A stretch of DNA of 46,742 bases from Halorubrum yunnanense (GCF_026586675.1 NZ_JAODIX010000029.1:1-46742), one strand, 5' to 3'; positions 31,305 through 39,617 are shown, counted from the stretch's first letter. Numbers and translations: made by a program. The notes: generated from the sequence alone by a model not told the origin.

Positions 31305-32510
31305 ATGGACGAGAACGGCGACGACGCCGCCGGTTCCCCCGACGCCGCGACCGACCCGCTCGCCGACGCGGACGTCTACCGCGTGCTCGGACCGGACGGC
31401 AGCCCGCTGCCGGACGCGACGGTCCCGGACCTGTCGGACGAGCAGTTCCGCGCGATCTACCGCGACTTGGTCGTCACCCGGCGGTTCGACGAGCGCGCGG
31501 TGAGCCTCCAGCGACAGGGGCGTATCGGGACGTACGCGCCCTGCGCGGGCCAGGAGGGCTCCGCAGTCGGGTCGACGCACGCGCTCGCGGACCGGGACCT
31601 GATCAGCTACCAGTACCGCGAGCACGGCGCGGTCGTCGTCCGCGACCTCCTGTCGGAGTACCTTCCCTACTGGATGGGCCACGAGTCCGGGACCGAGGCG
31701 ATCGCCGACGGCAACGTCTTCCCGCTGAACATCGGGATCGCGGCGCACCTCCCGCACGCGGTCGGCGCCGCGTGGGCGTTCGACTACCGGGGCGAGGACC
31801 GGCTCGTCGCCGCGCACTTCGGCGGGGGCGCGACCAGCGAGGGCGACTTCCACGAGGCGATGAACTTCGCGGGCGTCTTCGACACGCCGACGCTCTTCTG
31901 CTGTCACAACAACGGCTGGGCGATCTCGATCCCGGAGTCGCGACAGACCGCGAGCGACACCTTCGCCGAGAAGGCGGCCGCCTACGGCTTCGAGGGCGTC
32001 CGCGTCGACGGGATGGATCCCCTCGCGAGCTACGCGGTCACGCGGGAGGCGGCGGAGCGGGCGCGGGGCGACGGAGGAGACTCGGGAGACAGAGATGAGT
32101 CGGACGGGGACTCGGCGGACGGAGAGGAGTTCGACGGCGGCGAGCCCCGCCCCGCCCTCATCGAGTTCGTCGAGTACCGGTTCGGGGCGCACACGACCGC
32201 CGACGACCCGACCGCCTACCGCGACCCCGACGACGTGGAGCCGTGGCGCGCGCTCGACCCGCTCGACCGCATGGAGGCGTTCCTCCGGGAGACCGACCGG
32301 ATCGACGACGAGGGCGTCGAGGCGATTCACGAGGAGGCCGACGAGGTCGTCGCCGACGCGATCGACGTCGCGGAGTCGATCGAGGTCGACCCGAGCGACA
32401 TGTTCGATCACGCCTACGCCGAGCTCCCGCCCGAGATCCGTCGCCAGCGAGAGGAGTTGCTCGCGGCGGTCGACGAACACGGCGAGGCGTCGTTCCGCCG
32501 GGGAGAGTAA
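31305..32510 (+). CDS. 2-oxoacid dehydrogenase E1-alpha-like protein with altered ThDP motif
   Basis: The 401-residue protein follows the E1-alpha family: YRDLVVTRRFDERAVSLQRQGRIGTY, GQEGSAVG, QYREHGAVV and ATSEGDFHEAMNFAGVF. The thiamine-diphosphate magnesium motif normally reads GDG...NN; here it is GGG at 173-175 (Gly174 for the Mg-binding Asp), while HNNGWAIS keeps the Asn pair. An acidic insertion (about 248-283) is rich in Asp, Gly and Ser. No E1-beta, E2 or E3 gene lies nearby, so it is an orphan subunit. It may be inactive, regulatory, or work with a beta subunit elsewhere. Confidence 0.85.
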   Translation: MDENGDDAAGSPDAATDPLADADVYRVLGPDGSPLPDATVPDLSDEQFRAIYRDLVVTRRFDERAVSLQRQGRIGTYAPCAGQEGSAVGSTHALADRDLISYQYREHGAVVVRDLLSEYLPYWMGHESGTEAIADGNVFPLNIGIAAHLPHAVGAAWAFDYRGEDRLVAAHFGGGATSEGDFHEAMNFAGVFDTPTLFCCHNNGWAISIPESRQTASDTFAEKAAAYGFEGVRVDGMDPLASYAVTREAAERARGDGGDSGDRDESDGDSADGEEFDGGEPRPALIEFVEYRFGAHTTADDPTAYRDPDDVEPWRALDPLDRMEAFLRETDRIDDEGVEAIHEEADEVVADAIDVAESIEVDPSDMFDHAYAELPPEIRRQREELLAAVDEHGEASFRRGE

Positions 32511-32514
32511 GACG

Positions 32515-32526
32515 AATATTTATAAG
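32515..32526 (+). promoter_or_regulatory. Strong TATA element of vapBC
   Basis: AATATTTATAAG is one of the clearest TATA sequences in the window. It lies about 33 nt before ATG 32552, and TAAGG directly before the ATG could be a weak ribosome site. Confidence 0.6.
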
Positions 32527-32551
32527 TAAGAATTGGGAATGTAATGTAAGG

Positions 32552-32821
32552 ATGAGTGTTTCAGAGGAAGCGACTGTGACGAGTAAGGGGCAAGTGACGA
32601 TTCCGAAGCGAATCCGAGACGCGCTCGATATCGACGCGGGCACGGAAGTCGAGTTCGTACTCGAAGACGACGGGACGATCAGCGTTCGCCCGAAGCGGCC
32701 GCCGATGGACCGACTGCGTGAGGTAAAAGAACGGCTCGCAGGGCGTGATATCGACGTCGATCGGATGCGCCGCGAGTCGAAAGACGCCTGGGAGTCCGCG
32801 TACGGCGGAGACGAAGAGTGA
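32552..32821 (+). CDS. vapB: AbrB/SpoVT-type antitoxin (VapB)
   Basis: The 89-residue protein has an N-terminal swapped-hairpin AbrB DNA-binding domain (EATVTSKGQVTIPKRIRDAL, then GTEVEFVLEDDGTISVRP). A C-terminal tail rich in charged residues should wrap the toxin. Its stop overlaps the GTG start of the PIN-domain gene by four bases (GTGA), the classic order antitoxin-toxin. The antitoxin should neutralise VapC and, with it, repress the strong TATA promoter upstream. Confidence 0.9.
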   Translation: MSVSEEATVTSKGQVTIPKRIRDALDIDAGTEVEFVLEDDGTISVRPKRPPMDRLREVKERLAGRDIDVDRMRRESKDAWESAYGGDEE

Positions 32822-33234
32822 TTTTTCTCGATTCTTGGATCTGGCTTGAGTACGTCTTCAGCGGTGACAAAGACGAGCAGGCGGAGGCCGCAATCGAGCG
32901 CGCCAATTCGCCTGACTGCGGAGGTATCGTCGCACCGACGGTCCTGGCGGAGGTGTCGTATCGACTCCACGTCGTCGAAGACGAGGAGGGCGCGGGAGAG
33001 ACCGTACGCGCGATCCGCGACTACGAACACATCGAAAGCGTTCCACCGGTCGACGAAATCGCCGAGTACGCCGCAGAGCTTCGGTTTAAATACTACGAGC
33101 GGGGAGAGCGGGAACTCTCTTACGCCGACGCGATCCACCTCGCGAGCGCCGTCGCCCACGACGACTGTGACACGCTCTACTCGGGCGATCCCGACTTCGA
33201 GGGCCTCGACGAGATCGAGACTGTCATTTTATAA
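32818..33234 (+). CDS. vapC: PIN-domain ribonuclease toxin (VapC)
   Basis: The 138-residue protein is a PIN domain with the expected acids: Asp5 (IFLDSWIW), Glu in TVLAEVSY, Asp in LSYADAIHLASA and Asp in LYSGDPDF. VapC toxins cut tRNA or rRNA when freed from VapB. It starts at GTG within the vapB stop. Its TAA lies within the TTATAA shared with the stop of the convergent FAD oxidoreductase gene, so the two genes overlap by six bases at their 3' ends. Confidence 0.9.
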   Translation: MIFLDSWIWLEYVFSGDKDEQAEAAIERANSPDCGGIVAPTVLAEVSYRLHVVEDEEGAGETVRAIRDYEHIESVPPVDEIAEYAAELRFKYYERGERELSYADAIHLASAVAHDDCDTLYSGDPDFEGLDEIETVIL

Positions 33235-34542
33235 GTACCCGCCGGCCGCGTCGGCCGCTTTCCGCCCGCTCTCTAGCGCGCCCTGGATCGACGACCACTC
33301 CGTGTAGTCGCCGGCGAGGACGACCGGTCCCTCCGGGTCGTCCGGGTCGGGGAGGTCGGCGTGGACGCCCAGCGGCTGCGCGAACTGCGCGAACCGGATC
33401 CGGTGGACGTCGACGGTCTCCAGGCCCCCGAAGTCGCGCTCGGGGTACCACGCCTCGAGCGCGTCCCGGACGTCGTCGCGGAGCGCGTCCGCGGGCCGGT
33501 CCAAGGAGTCGTCGCCGAGGAACGTCGCCGCGAGCAGCGCGCGGTCGTCCGGGGCGTACTCGGGTGCGACTTCCGACATCGGAATCACGGCGTTCGGGGA
33601 TTCCTCGGCCGCGTTCAGCAGGATCCGTCGTCCGGTCTCGAACGACTCGCCGGCGGGGAGCGCGTACCAGCCGGTGACGTTCGGCACGCCCTCGGTGGGG
33701 ATCGAGTCGACGCCCGTGAGCTTCCGGGCCTCGGGCGGGGTCGTCGCGACCACGACCGCGTCCGTCTCGCGCGTCGAGCCGTCGGCGAGCTCGACGGTGG
33801 CGCCCGCGCCGTCGCCCGTGCCAGTCCGGAACGGGATCCGGCTCTGTCCCGCGGTCCGGACCGACTCCACGTCCGCGCCCGTCTCGATCGTCACGCCGGC
33901 CTCCCGAGCGCGGGCCGCGAGCGCCTCGGGGATCGCTTCCATTCCCTCGGCCGGGACGCCGATGGCCCCGCGGCCCATCGCGCGGAACGTGTACTCGAAC
34001 ACCTGCTTGGAGGTCGAGAGGGTCCGGTCGAGGGTGATCCCGCCGTAGAAGGGCTCGACGAAGTGCTCCACGTAGTCGTCGGCGAACCCCCATTTATAAA
34101 GGTACTCGCGGATGGAGTCGTCGGGTCCGGCGAAGAAGTCGTCCTCGTCGCGCTTCGAGAGGTCGTACCGAAGCGCGAGCGTCCGGAGCTTGTCGGAGAA
34201 GGAGACCTCGTCGTTCAGGAGGGAGGGGATCGCCCCGCGGAGGTCGCGGAGGGGGTCCGAGAGGGTCGAGCGCGACCCGGGGCGACAGATCGTCGCGCCG
34301 GGGGCGAAGCGCCGGACGTCGAGGGCGTCGGCGTCGAGCTCGCTCGCGACCGCCGGGTAGCTCGTGAACAGGACCTGAAACCCGCGGTCGAGGGTGAAGC
34401 CGTCGACAGTCTCGGTCCGCACGCGCCCGCCGACGTCGGGCCGTCGCTCGTACAGGGTCACGTCCGCGCCCGCCTCGGCGAGCCGGGTCGCCGCGACGAG
34501 CCCAGCGAGCCCGCCGCCGATAACGGTGACGTCTCCGTTCAT
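33229..34542 (-). CDS. FAD-dependent amine oxidase/desaturase-like oxidoreductase
   Basis: The 437-residue protein starts with the dinucleotide-binding motif VTVIGGGLAGLVAATRLAEAG followed by YERRPDVGGRVRTE. Other motifs are GFQVLFTSYPAV, FVEPFYGGITLDRTLSTS, and a C-terminal VVLAGDYTEWSSIQGALESGR that closes the FAD site. This architecture is that of the NAD(P)/FAD oxidoreductases related to protoporphyrinogen oxidase, amine oxidase and carotene desaturase. The substrate is unknown. ATG 34542 is the family start; the frame is open far upstream only because the 57-bp repeats of structured repeat copy 3 lack stops. A TTTATAA lies about 22 nt upstream. Confidence 0.87.
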   Translation of the reverse strand: MNGDVTVIGGGLAGLVAATRLAEAGADVTLYERRPDVGGRVRTETVDGFTLDRGFQVLFTSYPAVASELDADALDVRRFAPGATICRPGSRSTLSDPLRDLRGAIPSLLNDEVSFSDKLRTLALRYDLSKRDEDDFFAGPDDSIREYLYKWGFADDYVEHFVEPFYGGITLDRTLSTSKQVFEYTFRAMGRGAIGVPAEGMEAIPEALAARAREAGVTIETGADVESVRTAGQSRIPFRTGTGDGAGATVELADGSTRETDAVVVATTPPEARKLTGVDSIPTEGVPNVTGWYALPAGESFETGRRILLNAAEESPNAVIPMSEVAPEYAPDDRALLAATFLGDDSLDRPADALRDDVRDALEAWYPERDFGGLETVDVHRIRFAQFAQPLGVHADLPDPDDPEGPVVLAGDYTEWSSIQGALESGRKAADAAGGYL

Positions 34543-34610
34543 ACGTGAGGTATCGAGTCGCGAATTTATAAACGGTCGATGATGGAGAGACGGCGAGGGA
34601 GTTCCGATCC

Positions 34611-35092
34611 CCAGCCGGTCATTTATAAATGGTTGATAGTGGAGCGGCGGTGAACACCTCCAAAGCCCCAGCCGCTCAGCTACACGTCGTTGCAGTCGCT
34701 GTGGCCGAGAACACCTCCAAAGCCCCAGCCGCTCGGCTACACGTCGCTGCAGTCGCTGTGGCCGAGAACATCTCCAAAGCCCCAACCGCTCGGCTACACG
34801 TCGCTGCAGTCGCTGTGGCCGAGAACATCTCCAAAGCCCCAACCGCTCGGCTACACGTCGCTGCAGTCGCTGTGGCCGAGAACATCTCCAAAGCCCCAGC
34901 CGCGAGGGCTCGCGCGCCTTGCTGCGCTCCTCGCTCGCTATCGCTCGCTGCGGTGCTTGCTACGGCGTGCTTCGCCCTCGCGGCTGCCCCTTTGAGTCCC
35001 ACCCCGCACCGCACGGCACCGCACCTCACACCTCCCCAGCCTCGTCGGGCGGCCTCCGCTGCGGCCGCTCGGAGGCGCGCGCCACCGCACAA
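34611..35092 (+). repeat. Structured intergenic repeat, copy 3 (forward)
   Basis: A TATA-bearing leader unit (34613-34669) is followed by four 57-bp units (34670-34897). Stem I comes next, AGCCGCGAGGGC (34898-34909) with GCCCTCGCGGCT (34974-34985). The conserved linker GCCCCTTTGAGTCCCACCCC...CCTCCCCAGCCTCG follows, then stem II GCCTCCG/CGGAGGC (35052-35058 / 35070-35076). The right flank GCGCGCGCCACCGCAC also recurs in copy 4. It lies between the FAD oxidoreductase and the threonine-synthase-like gene, which diverge from it. Confidence 0.8.
34670..34897 (+). repeat. 57-bp tandem repeat array (four units) in copy 3
   Basis: Units start at exactly 34670, 34727, 34784 and 34841. Each holds AGCCGCTCGGCTACACGTCG near its start, CTGCAGTCGCTGTGGCCGAG in the middle, and AACATCTCCAAAGCCCC at its end. 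Copies differ by only a few bases. Unlike the leader unit, they have CTACACGTCG where it has the TTTATAA box. There are no unique spacers, so this is not a CRISPR array. Confidence 0.9.
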
Positions 35093-35164
35093 CGAACGTA
35101 TCATTTCAATCGGGGTCCACCGCCGAGAGGGAAGCGATTAGTCGCCGCCGCCGCAAGGGTTCGT

Positions 35165-36391
35165 ATGGAGCTGACGGAGACGACGACGGCGTTCCGCGGG
35201 CTGGAGAGTCGCGCGTCGGGTCGCGTCCACGAGACGGCCGACCCGACGACGGTGTCGGCCGAGGAACAGGCGCGGGGACTCGACCCCGCCTACGACTACG
35301 AGGCGGTCGATCCCGAGACGCTGCTCGGGTCCCCGCGGGACGGCCCGGCCGGGACGGGCCGCGGACACTGGCGCTTCGACGCGCTCCTGCCGTTCCCGGC
35401 GGCGGAGGCGATCTCGGCGGGCGAGGGCGCCACGCCGCTCGTCCCGACGGACCGGCTCGCCGACGAGCTCGACGTCGACGCGGTCTACGTGAAAGACGAG
35501 GGCCGGAACCCCACCGGGACGGTGTTCGACCGCGGGCTCTCGGTCGCGCTCACCGCGGTCGCGGCGCGGGCGGCCGCGGGGGCCGACGTCGAGCCGCTCG
35601 CGTGCGCGAGCCCGGGCAACGCGGGCCAGTCGATGGCGGCGTACGCGGGCCGGGCGGACCTGCGTTCGTACTCGTTCGTCCCGTCCCGCTGCGCGTTCTC
35701 GAACAAGGCGATGACGAACGTCCACGGCGGGGATATGCGCGTGGTCGGCGGCCGGTTCCCGGACGCGGCGGCGGCCGTCGACGAGCAGCTGGAGACCGAC
35801 TACACCGACCTCGGCGAGTTCGCGACGCCGTTCCGCCACGACGGCGTGAAGACGCTCGCCTTCGAGCTGGTCGCCGATCTCGAAGCGGCGCCCGACGTCG
35901 TCGTCGTCCCGACCGGCTCCGGGGAGGTCGTCGGGGGAGTTTATAAAGGATTCAGGGAGCTGGAGCGCGTCGGCGCGATCGACGCGGTCCCGAGGGTCGT
36001 CGCCGCGCAGGCCGCCGGCTGCGCGCCCGTCGCGGCGGCGGTCGAGCGCGGGCTCGACGAGCCGGAGCCGTGGGAGACGCCCGACACCATCTGCGGCGAG
36101 CTGGAGATCGCGGACCCCGCGGGCGGCGCGGCCGCGGTCGAGGCGGTGCGGGAGAGCGGCGGGACCGCGGTCGGCGTCGAGGACGAGGACGTCCTCGCGA
36201 GCGCGGTCGCCGTCGCCCAGAACGAGGTGATGGAGATGGGCGCCACCGGCGGCGCCGCGCCCGCCGGCGCGTGGGCGCTCAAGGAGGACGGCTTCTTCGA
36301 CGGCGACGAGACGGTCGTCCTGGTCAACAGCGACGCCGGACTCAAGACGCCGGACGTGCTGCGCAGTCACCTGATGGGACAGGGTATTTAG
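35165..36391 (+). CDS. Threonine-synthase-like (PLP fold II) protein lacking the PLP lysine
   Basis: The 408-residue protein follows haloarchaeal threonine-synthase-like enzymes: YVKDEGRNPTG, ACASPGNAGQSMAAYAGRA, SNKAMTNVHGGDM and PTGSGEVVGGVYKGFREL. The key motif is changed: families have PTGSFKDRG, with Lys forming the PLP Schiff base, whereas this protein has PTGTVFDRG with Phe121 at that place. The N-terminal zinc-ribbon of the usual enzymes is also gone: the corresponding region (GLESRASG...ARGLDP) has no Cys. The frame is intact and the codon use normal, so it may be a pseudoenzyme with a retained role rather than a dead gene. True threonine synthase must be encoded elsewhere. Confidence 0.8.
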   Translation: MELTETTTAFRGLESRASGRVHETADPTTVSAEEQARGLDPAYDYEAVDPETLLGSPRDGPAGTGRGHWRFDALLPFPAAEAISAGEGATPLVPTDRLADELDVDAVYVKDEGRNPTGTVFDRGLSVALTAVAARAAAGADVEPLACASPGNAGQSMAAYAGRADLRSYSFVPSRCAFSNKAMTNVHGGDMRVVGGRFPDAAAAVDEQLETDYTDLGEFATPFRHDGVKTLAFELVADLEAAPDVVVVPTGSGEVVGGVYKGFRELERVGAIDAVPRVVAAQAAGCAPVAAAVERGLDEPEPWETPDTICGELEIADPAGGAAAVEAVRESGGTAVGVEDEDVLASAVAVAQNEVMEMGATGGAAPAGAWALKEDGFFDGDETVVLVNSDAGLKTPDVLRSHLMGQGI

Positions 36392-36451
36392 CGATTTCAG
36401 CGCGACGGTCCGCGGGGAACCGTTTTTACGTCGGCCCGTATAGGTTCGGAC

Positions 36452-37042
36452 ATGTACGTCCGCGACGCCAAAAACCGTGACGAGGCGTGGTTGCTGGACG
36501 CGATCGAGCAGCTGGGACTCGACGACGTCGCCTTCCGGTCACGGGACTACGTGATCGCGGTCGACCAAGAGTCGGGCGACCGGGCCGGGTTCGGCCGGCT
36601 GCGCCTGCACCGCGGCGACGAGAGCGAGGAGAACCGGATCGAGCTCACCGGGATCGGCGTGCTCCCGGAGTGGCGCGACCGCGGCGTCGGCGCGCACGTG
36701 GTCGAGCGCCTGGTCGACACCGCGGCCGCGGAGGGCTTCGAGACGGTGTACGTCCTCACCGACCAGCCCGACTACCTGACCCAGTTCGGCTTCGCCGAGG
36801 TCGACACCGACGACCTCCCGCCGGCGCTCTCCGACCGGCTCGACGAGAAGCGCGAGTTCCTCGGCGGCGACGTCGGCGGCCTGCGGCTCCCGACCGACGA
36901 GTTCGAGATGTCGGACCGCTTCCGCGAGGCGTTCAAGGAGGCCGAGCCGGCGGACGCCGCCGCCGACGACCCGAAGGAGTCGCCGGAGGACTTCGGGATC
37001 GACCCCGACTCGGCCACGTACAAGTACGACACCGGGCGGTGA
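36452..37042 (+). CDS. GNAT family N-acetyltransferase
   Basis: The 196-residue protein has a GNAT domain in its first 125 residues. The acetyl-CoA motif is ELTGIGVLPEWRDRGVGAHV, followed by AAAEGFETVYVLTDQPDYLTQFGF. This resembles ArgA/ArgH-type and archaeal amino-acid acetyltransferases, but the substrate is unproven. The tail is acidic and ends in YKYDTGR. TTTTTACG lies 29 nt before the ATG. It is followed by a transporter gene 88 bp downstream. Confidence 0.85.
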   Translation: MYVRDAKNRDEAWLLDAIEQLGLDDVAFRSRDYVIAVDQESGDRAGFGRLRLHRGDESEENRIELTGIGVLPEWRDRGVGAHVVERLVDTAAAEGFETVYVLTDQPDYLTQFGFAEVDTDDLPPALSDRLDEKREFLGGDVGGLRLPTDEFEMSDRFREAFKEAEPADAAADDPKESPEDFGIDPDSATYKYDTGR

Positions 37043-37130
37043 GGAAGGCCTCTCGCGCCCGCGCTTGGGCCCTCCGGGGTCGTCCGAGGCCCCGCTATCG
37101 CACCAACGGACTGAAACCCGTATCCGTTCC

Positions 37131-38177
37131 ATGTCCCGTATGTCAGACAGACCCGACCCCAAGGCGTGGCTCGTCGGGCACCCGGGACTGACCGCGCTCG
37201 CCCTGCTGAGCAGCCTCCTCGTGCTGTTCGTCCTCCTGCCGTACCTCCAGTTCGCCCTGTTGGGCGTGGTTCTCGCGTACGTCCTGTCTCCCGTCCAGGA
37301 ACGAGCGGAGGAGTACCTCAGACCCACGTTCGCGGCGATCGCCGTCGTCGCGGCCGCGCTGTTCTTCGTCCTGATTCCGGCTATCTATCTCCTCACGATC
37401 GCCATTCAACAGTCGCTCAGGGTCGTGAGCGCCGTCAGGAACGGGCAGATCGATATCGGGTCGATCGAAGAACTCCTCGCGAGGACCGGGTATCAGTTCG
37501 ACCTCGTCGTCCTGTACGAAGCGAATCAGGAGCGGATCGCGACGGGCCTCCAACAGGTCACGTCGGGGGCGATCGATCTCGTCGGTAGTCTGCCCGGCCT
37601 GTTCATCGGACTGACGATCACGCTGTTCGTCCTGTTCGCCCTGTTGCGCGACGGGGAAGCGTTCGTGGCGTGGATCCAGTGGGTGCTGCCGATCGACGAG
37701 GCGGTCTCGGACGAGCTCCGCGAGGGACTGGACCAGCTCATGTGGGCCTCCGTCGTCGGGAACGTCGCCGTCGCGGCCATTCAGGCTGCGCTGCTCGGCG
37801 TCGGGCTCGCGATCGCCGGCCTCCCCGCCGTGGTCTTCCTCACGGTCGCCACGTTCGTGCTGACGCTGCTCCCGCTCGTCGGCTCGTTCGGCGTCTGGGT
37901 CCCGGCCGCGACGTATCTCGTCGGGGTCGGCCGACCGACCGCCGCCGTGGCGATAGCCGTCTACGGCCTGATCGTCACCTTCTCCGACACGTACTTCCGG
38001 CCCGCGCTGATCGGTCGGACCGGCGCGTTCAACGCCACGACCATCGTCATCGGTATCTTCGGCGGCCTCGCCGTGTTCGGCGCCGTCGGGCTGTTCATCG
38101 GCCCGGTCGTCCTCGGCGGCGCGAAGCTCGTCCTCGACGCCTTCGCTCGGGGACACACCGGACAGCAGAGCGCTTGA
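37131..38177 (+). CDS. AI-2E family transporter (PerM/TqsA-like)
   Basis: The 348-residue membrane protein has about eight hydrophobic segments. The family layout is clear: two N-terminal helices, a third at about 57-80 (AAIAVVAAALFFVLIPAIYL), a soluble stretch near 85-145, then a cluster of helices. Typical motifs are LFALLRDGEAFVAWIQWVLP, LVGSFGVWVPAATYL and GLFIGPVVLGGAKLV. Family members have been linked to export of autoinducer-2 or Na+/H+ exchange; in archaea the role is open. A second ATG (37140) is possible. Confidence 0.88.
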   Translation: MSRMSDRPDPKAWLVGHPGLTALALLSSLLVLFVLLPYLQFALLGVVLAYVLSPVQERAEEYLRPTFAAIAVVAAALFFVLIPAIYLLTIAIQQSLRVVSAVRNGQIDIGSIEELLARTGYQFDLVVLYEANQERIATGLQQVTSGAIDLVGSLPGLFIGLTITLFVLFALLRDGEAFVAWIQWVLPIDEAVSDELREGLDQLMWASVVGNVAVAAIQAALLGVGLAIAGLPAVVFLTVATFVLTLLPLVGSFGVWVPAATYLVGVGRPTAAVAIAVYGLIVTFSDTYFRPALIGRTGAFNATTIVIGIFGGLAVFGAVGLFIGPVVLGGAKLVLDAFARGHTGQQSA

Positions 38178-38229
38178 GCCCCCGAGAGCTCGGACCGCCG
38201 ACCGCTCGCGGTCGGTCGCGAACCGGCCA

Positions 38230-38235
38230 TTTATT
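38230..38235 (+). promoter_or_regulatory. TATA-like box of cdd
   Basis: TTTATT lies 29 nt before ATG 38259, consistent with a leaderless transcript. Confidence 0.45.
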
Positions 38236-38258
38236 CGGGGCCCGGTCGACGCCCCCGT

Positions 38259-38660
38259 ATGGACCTGATCGAGGCCGCGCGCGACGCGCTCGACGCCGCC
38301 CACGTCCCCTACTCCGAGTACCGCGTCGGCGCCGCGCTCCAGACCGCCGACGGCACGGTCTACGTCGGCTGTAACATCGAGAACGCGAACTACTCCAACA
38401 GCCTCCACGCCGAGGAGGTCGCGGTGGCGGAGGCGGTGAAGAACGGTCACCGCGAGTTCGACCGCATCGCGGTCACCTCGGGCGTCCGCGACGGCGTCAC
38501 CCCCTGCGGGATGTGCCGGCAGACCCTCACGGAGTTCGCGGCCGACGACCTCGTCGTCGTCTGCGACGAGGGCGACGGCGAGACGAGCGAGTACACGCTC
38601 GGCGAGCTGCTCCCGAACACCATCTCGGAGGGGACGCTCGACGACGCGAAAGAGGTCTGA
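38259..38660 (+). CDS. cdd: Cytidine deaminase
   Basis: It converts cytidine and deoxycytidine to the uridine forms. The 133-residue homotetramer-type enzyme has VPYSEYRVGAAL, the catalytic SLHAEEVAV (His zinc ligand, Glu proton shuttle) and the zinc-binding PCGMCRQTL. The next gene is a uridine phosphorylase homologue with its own promoter box, so the two form a pyrimidine salvage pair: cytidine to uridine to uracil plus ribose-1-phosphate. Confidence 0.96.
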   Translation: MDLIEAARDALDAAHVPYSEYRVGAALQTADGTVYVGCNIENANYSNSLHAEEVAVAEAVKNGHREFDRIAVTSGVRDGVTPCGMCRQTLTEFAADDLVVVCDEGDGETSEYTLGELLPNTISEGTLDDAKEV

Positions 38661-38715
38661 GTCGCGTCGTCGAGCGTCCCCGGGGCCCGAGTGACGGACC
38701 GCGAGACGGAACTAC

Positions 38716-38722
38716 TTTTAAA
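38716..38722 (+). promoter_or_regulatory. TATA box of the nucleoside phosphorylase gene
   Basis: TTTTAAA lies 29 nt before ATG 38745 and supports that start over GTG 38691. Confidence 0.5.
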
Positions 38723-38744
38723 CGGCTCGCCGAAGGGCGGGGAC

Positions 38745-39617
38745 ATGAGCGACGAGAGCGAGACCTCCACCGACCACACCGCCGACGGCGACGGCGCCGC
38801 GGGCGGCGACAGCGAGGACCCCAGCGACGAGGCGGGCTACCACGTCGAAGTCGGGCCCGACGACGTCGCCGACGCCGTGCTCCTCCCCGGTGACCCCGAG
38901 CGCGTCGACAAGGTCACGGCGCTGTGGGACGAGTACGACGAGGTCGCGCACCACCGCGAGTACCGCACCGCGACCGGCAGCTACGACGGCGCGCCGATCT
39001 CGGTGACGTCGACCGGGATCGGCTCTCCGTCGGCCGCCATCGCCGTCGAGGAGCTCGCCAGAGTGGGCGTCGACACGTTCGTCCGAGTCGGCTCCTGCGG
39101 CGCGATCCAGCCCGGGATGGAGGTCGGCGACCTGGTGATCACGACCGGCGCGGTCCGCCAGGAGGGGACGAGCGACGAGTACGTCCGCGAGGAGTATCCG
39201 GCCGCCGCCGACGGCGAGGTCGTCTCGGCGCTCGTCGCCGCCGCCGAGCGGCTCGGGTACGACTACCACACGGGCGTGACGATGAGCGCCGACTCCTTCT
39301 ACGCCGGGCAGGGCCGCGCCGGCTTCGAGGGGTTCGAGGCCGCGGGCTCGGACGAGCTGGTCGCGGAGCTGCGGGACGCCAACGTGAGGAACATCGAGAT
39401 GGAGGCGTCGGCGATCCTCACGATCGCGAGCGTGTACGGGCTCCGCGCCGGCGCGGTCTGCTCCGTGTACGCGAACCGGATCACGGGCGAGTTCCGGACC
39501 GAGGGCGAGTCGCGGGCGGCGGAGACCGCGAGCCTCGCAGTGAAGCTCCTCGCGCGCATGGACGGGGTCAAGCGGGAAGCGGGCGCAGACCGCTGGCACG
39601 CGGGGCTCTCGCTGTAG
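38745..39617 (+). CDS. udp: Nucleoside phosphorylase (uridine phosphorylase-like)
   Basis: It should cleave uridine with phosphate to uracil and ribose-1-phosphate. After an acidic, disordered N-terminal extension of about 35 residues, the 290-residue protein has the PNP/UDP family motifs. These are LLPGDPERVDKV (phosphate site), STGIGSPSAAIAVEEL, RVGSCGAIQPG and IEMEASAIL (ribose-binding Met-Glu), then VYANRITGEF. The position after cdd supports uridine as substrate. Purine specificity is less likely but cannot be excluded from sequence alone. Confidence 0.9.
   Translation: MSDESETSTDHTADGDGAAGGDSEDPSDEAGYHVEVGPDDVADAVLLPGDPERVDKVTALWDEYDEVAHHREYRTATGSYDGAPISVTSTGIGSPSAAIAVEELARVGVDTFVRVGSCGAIQPGMEVGDLVITTGAVRQEGTSDEYVREEYPAAADGEVVSALVAAAERLGYDYHTGVTMSADSFYAGQGRAGFEGFEAAGSDELVAELRDANVRNIEMEASAILTIASVYGLRAGAVCSVYANRITGEFRTEGESRAAETASLAVKLLARMDGVKREAGADRWHAGLSL

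Noticed and set aside
34543-34842. N-terminal extension of the FAD oxidoreductase with 19-residue repeats
   Set aside because: The frame is open only because 57 is divisible by three and the units lack stops; the FAD-binding motif requires a start at 34542.
34613-34897. CRISPR array suggested by regular direct repeats
   Set aside because: Units are contiguous 57-bp tandem repeats with no unique spacers and no cas genes; the same unit family occurs singly elsewhere.
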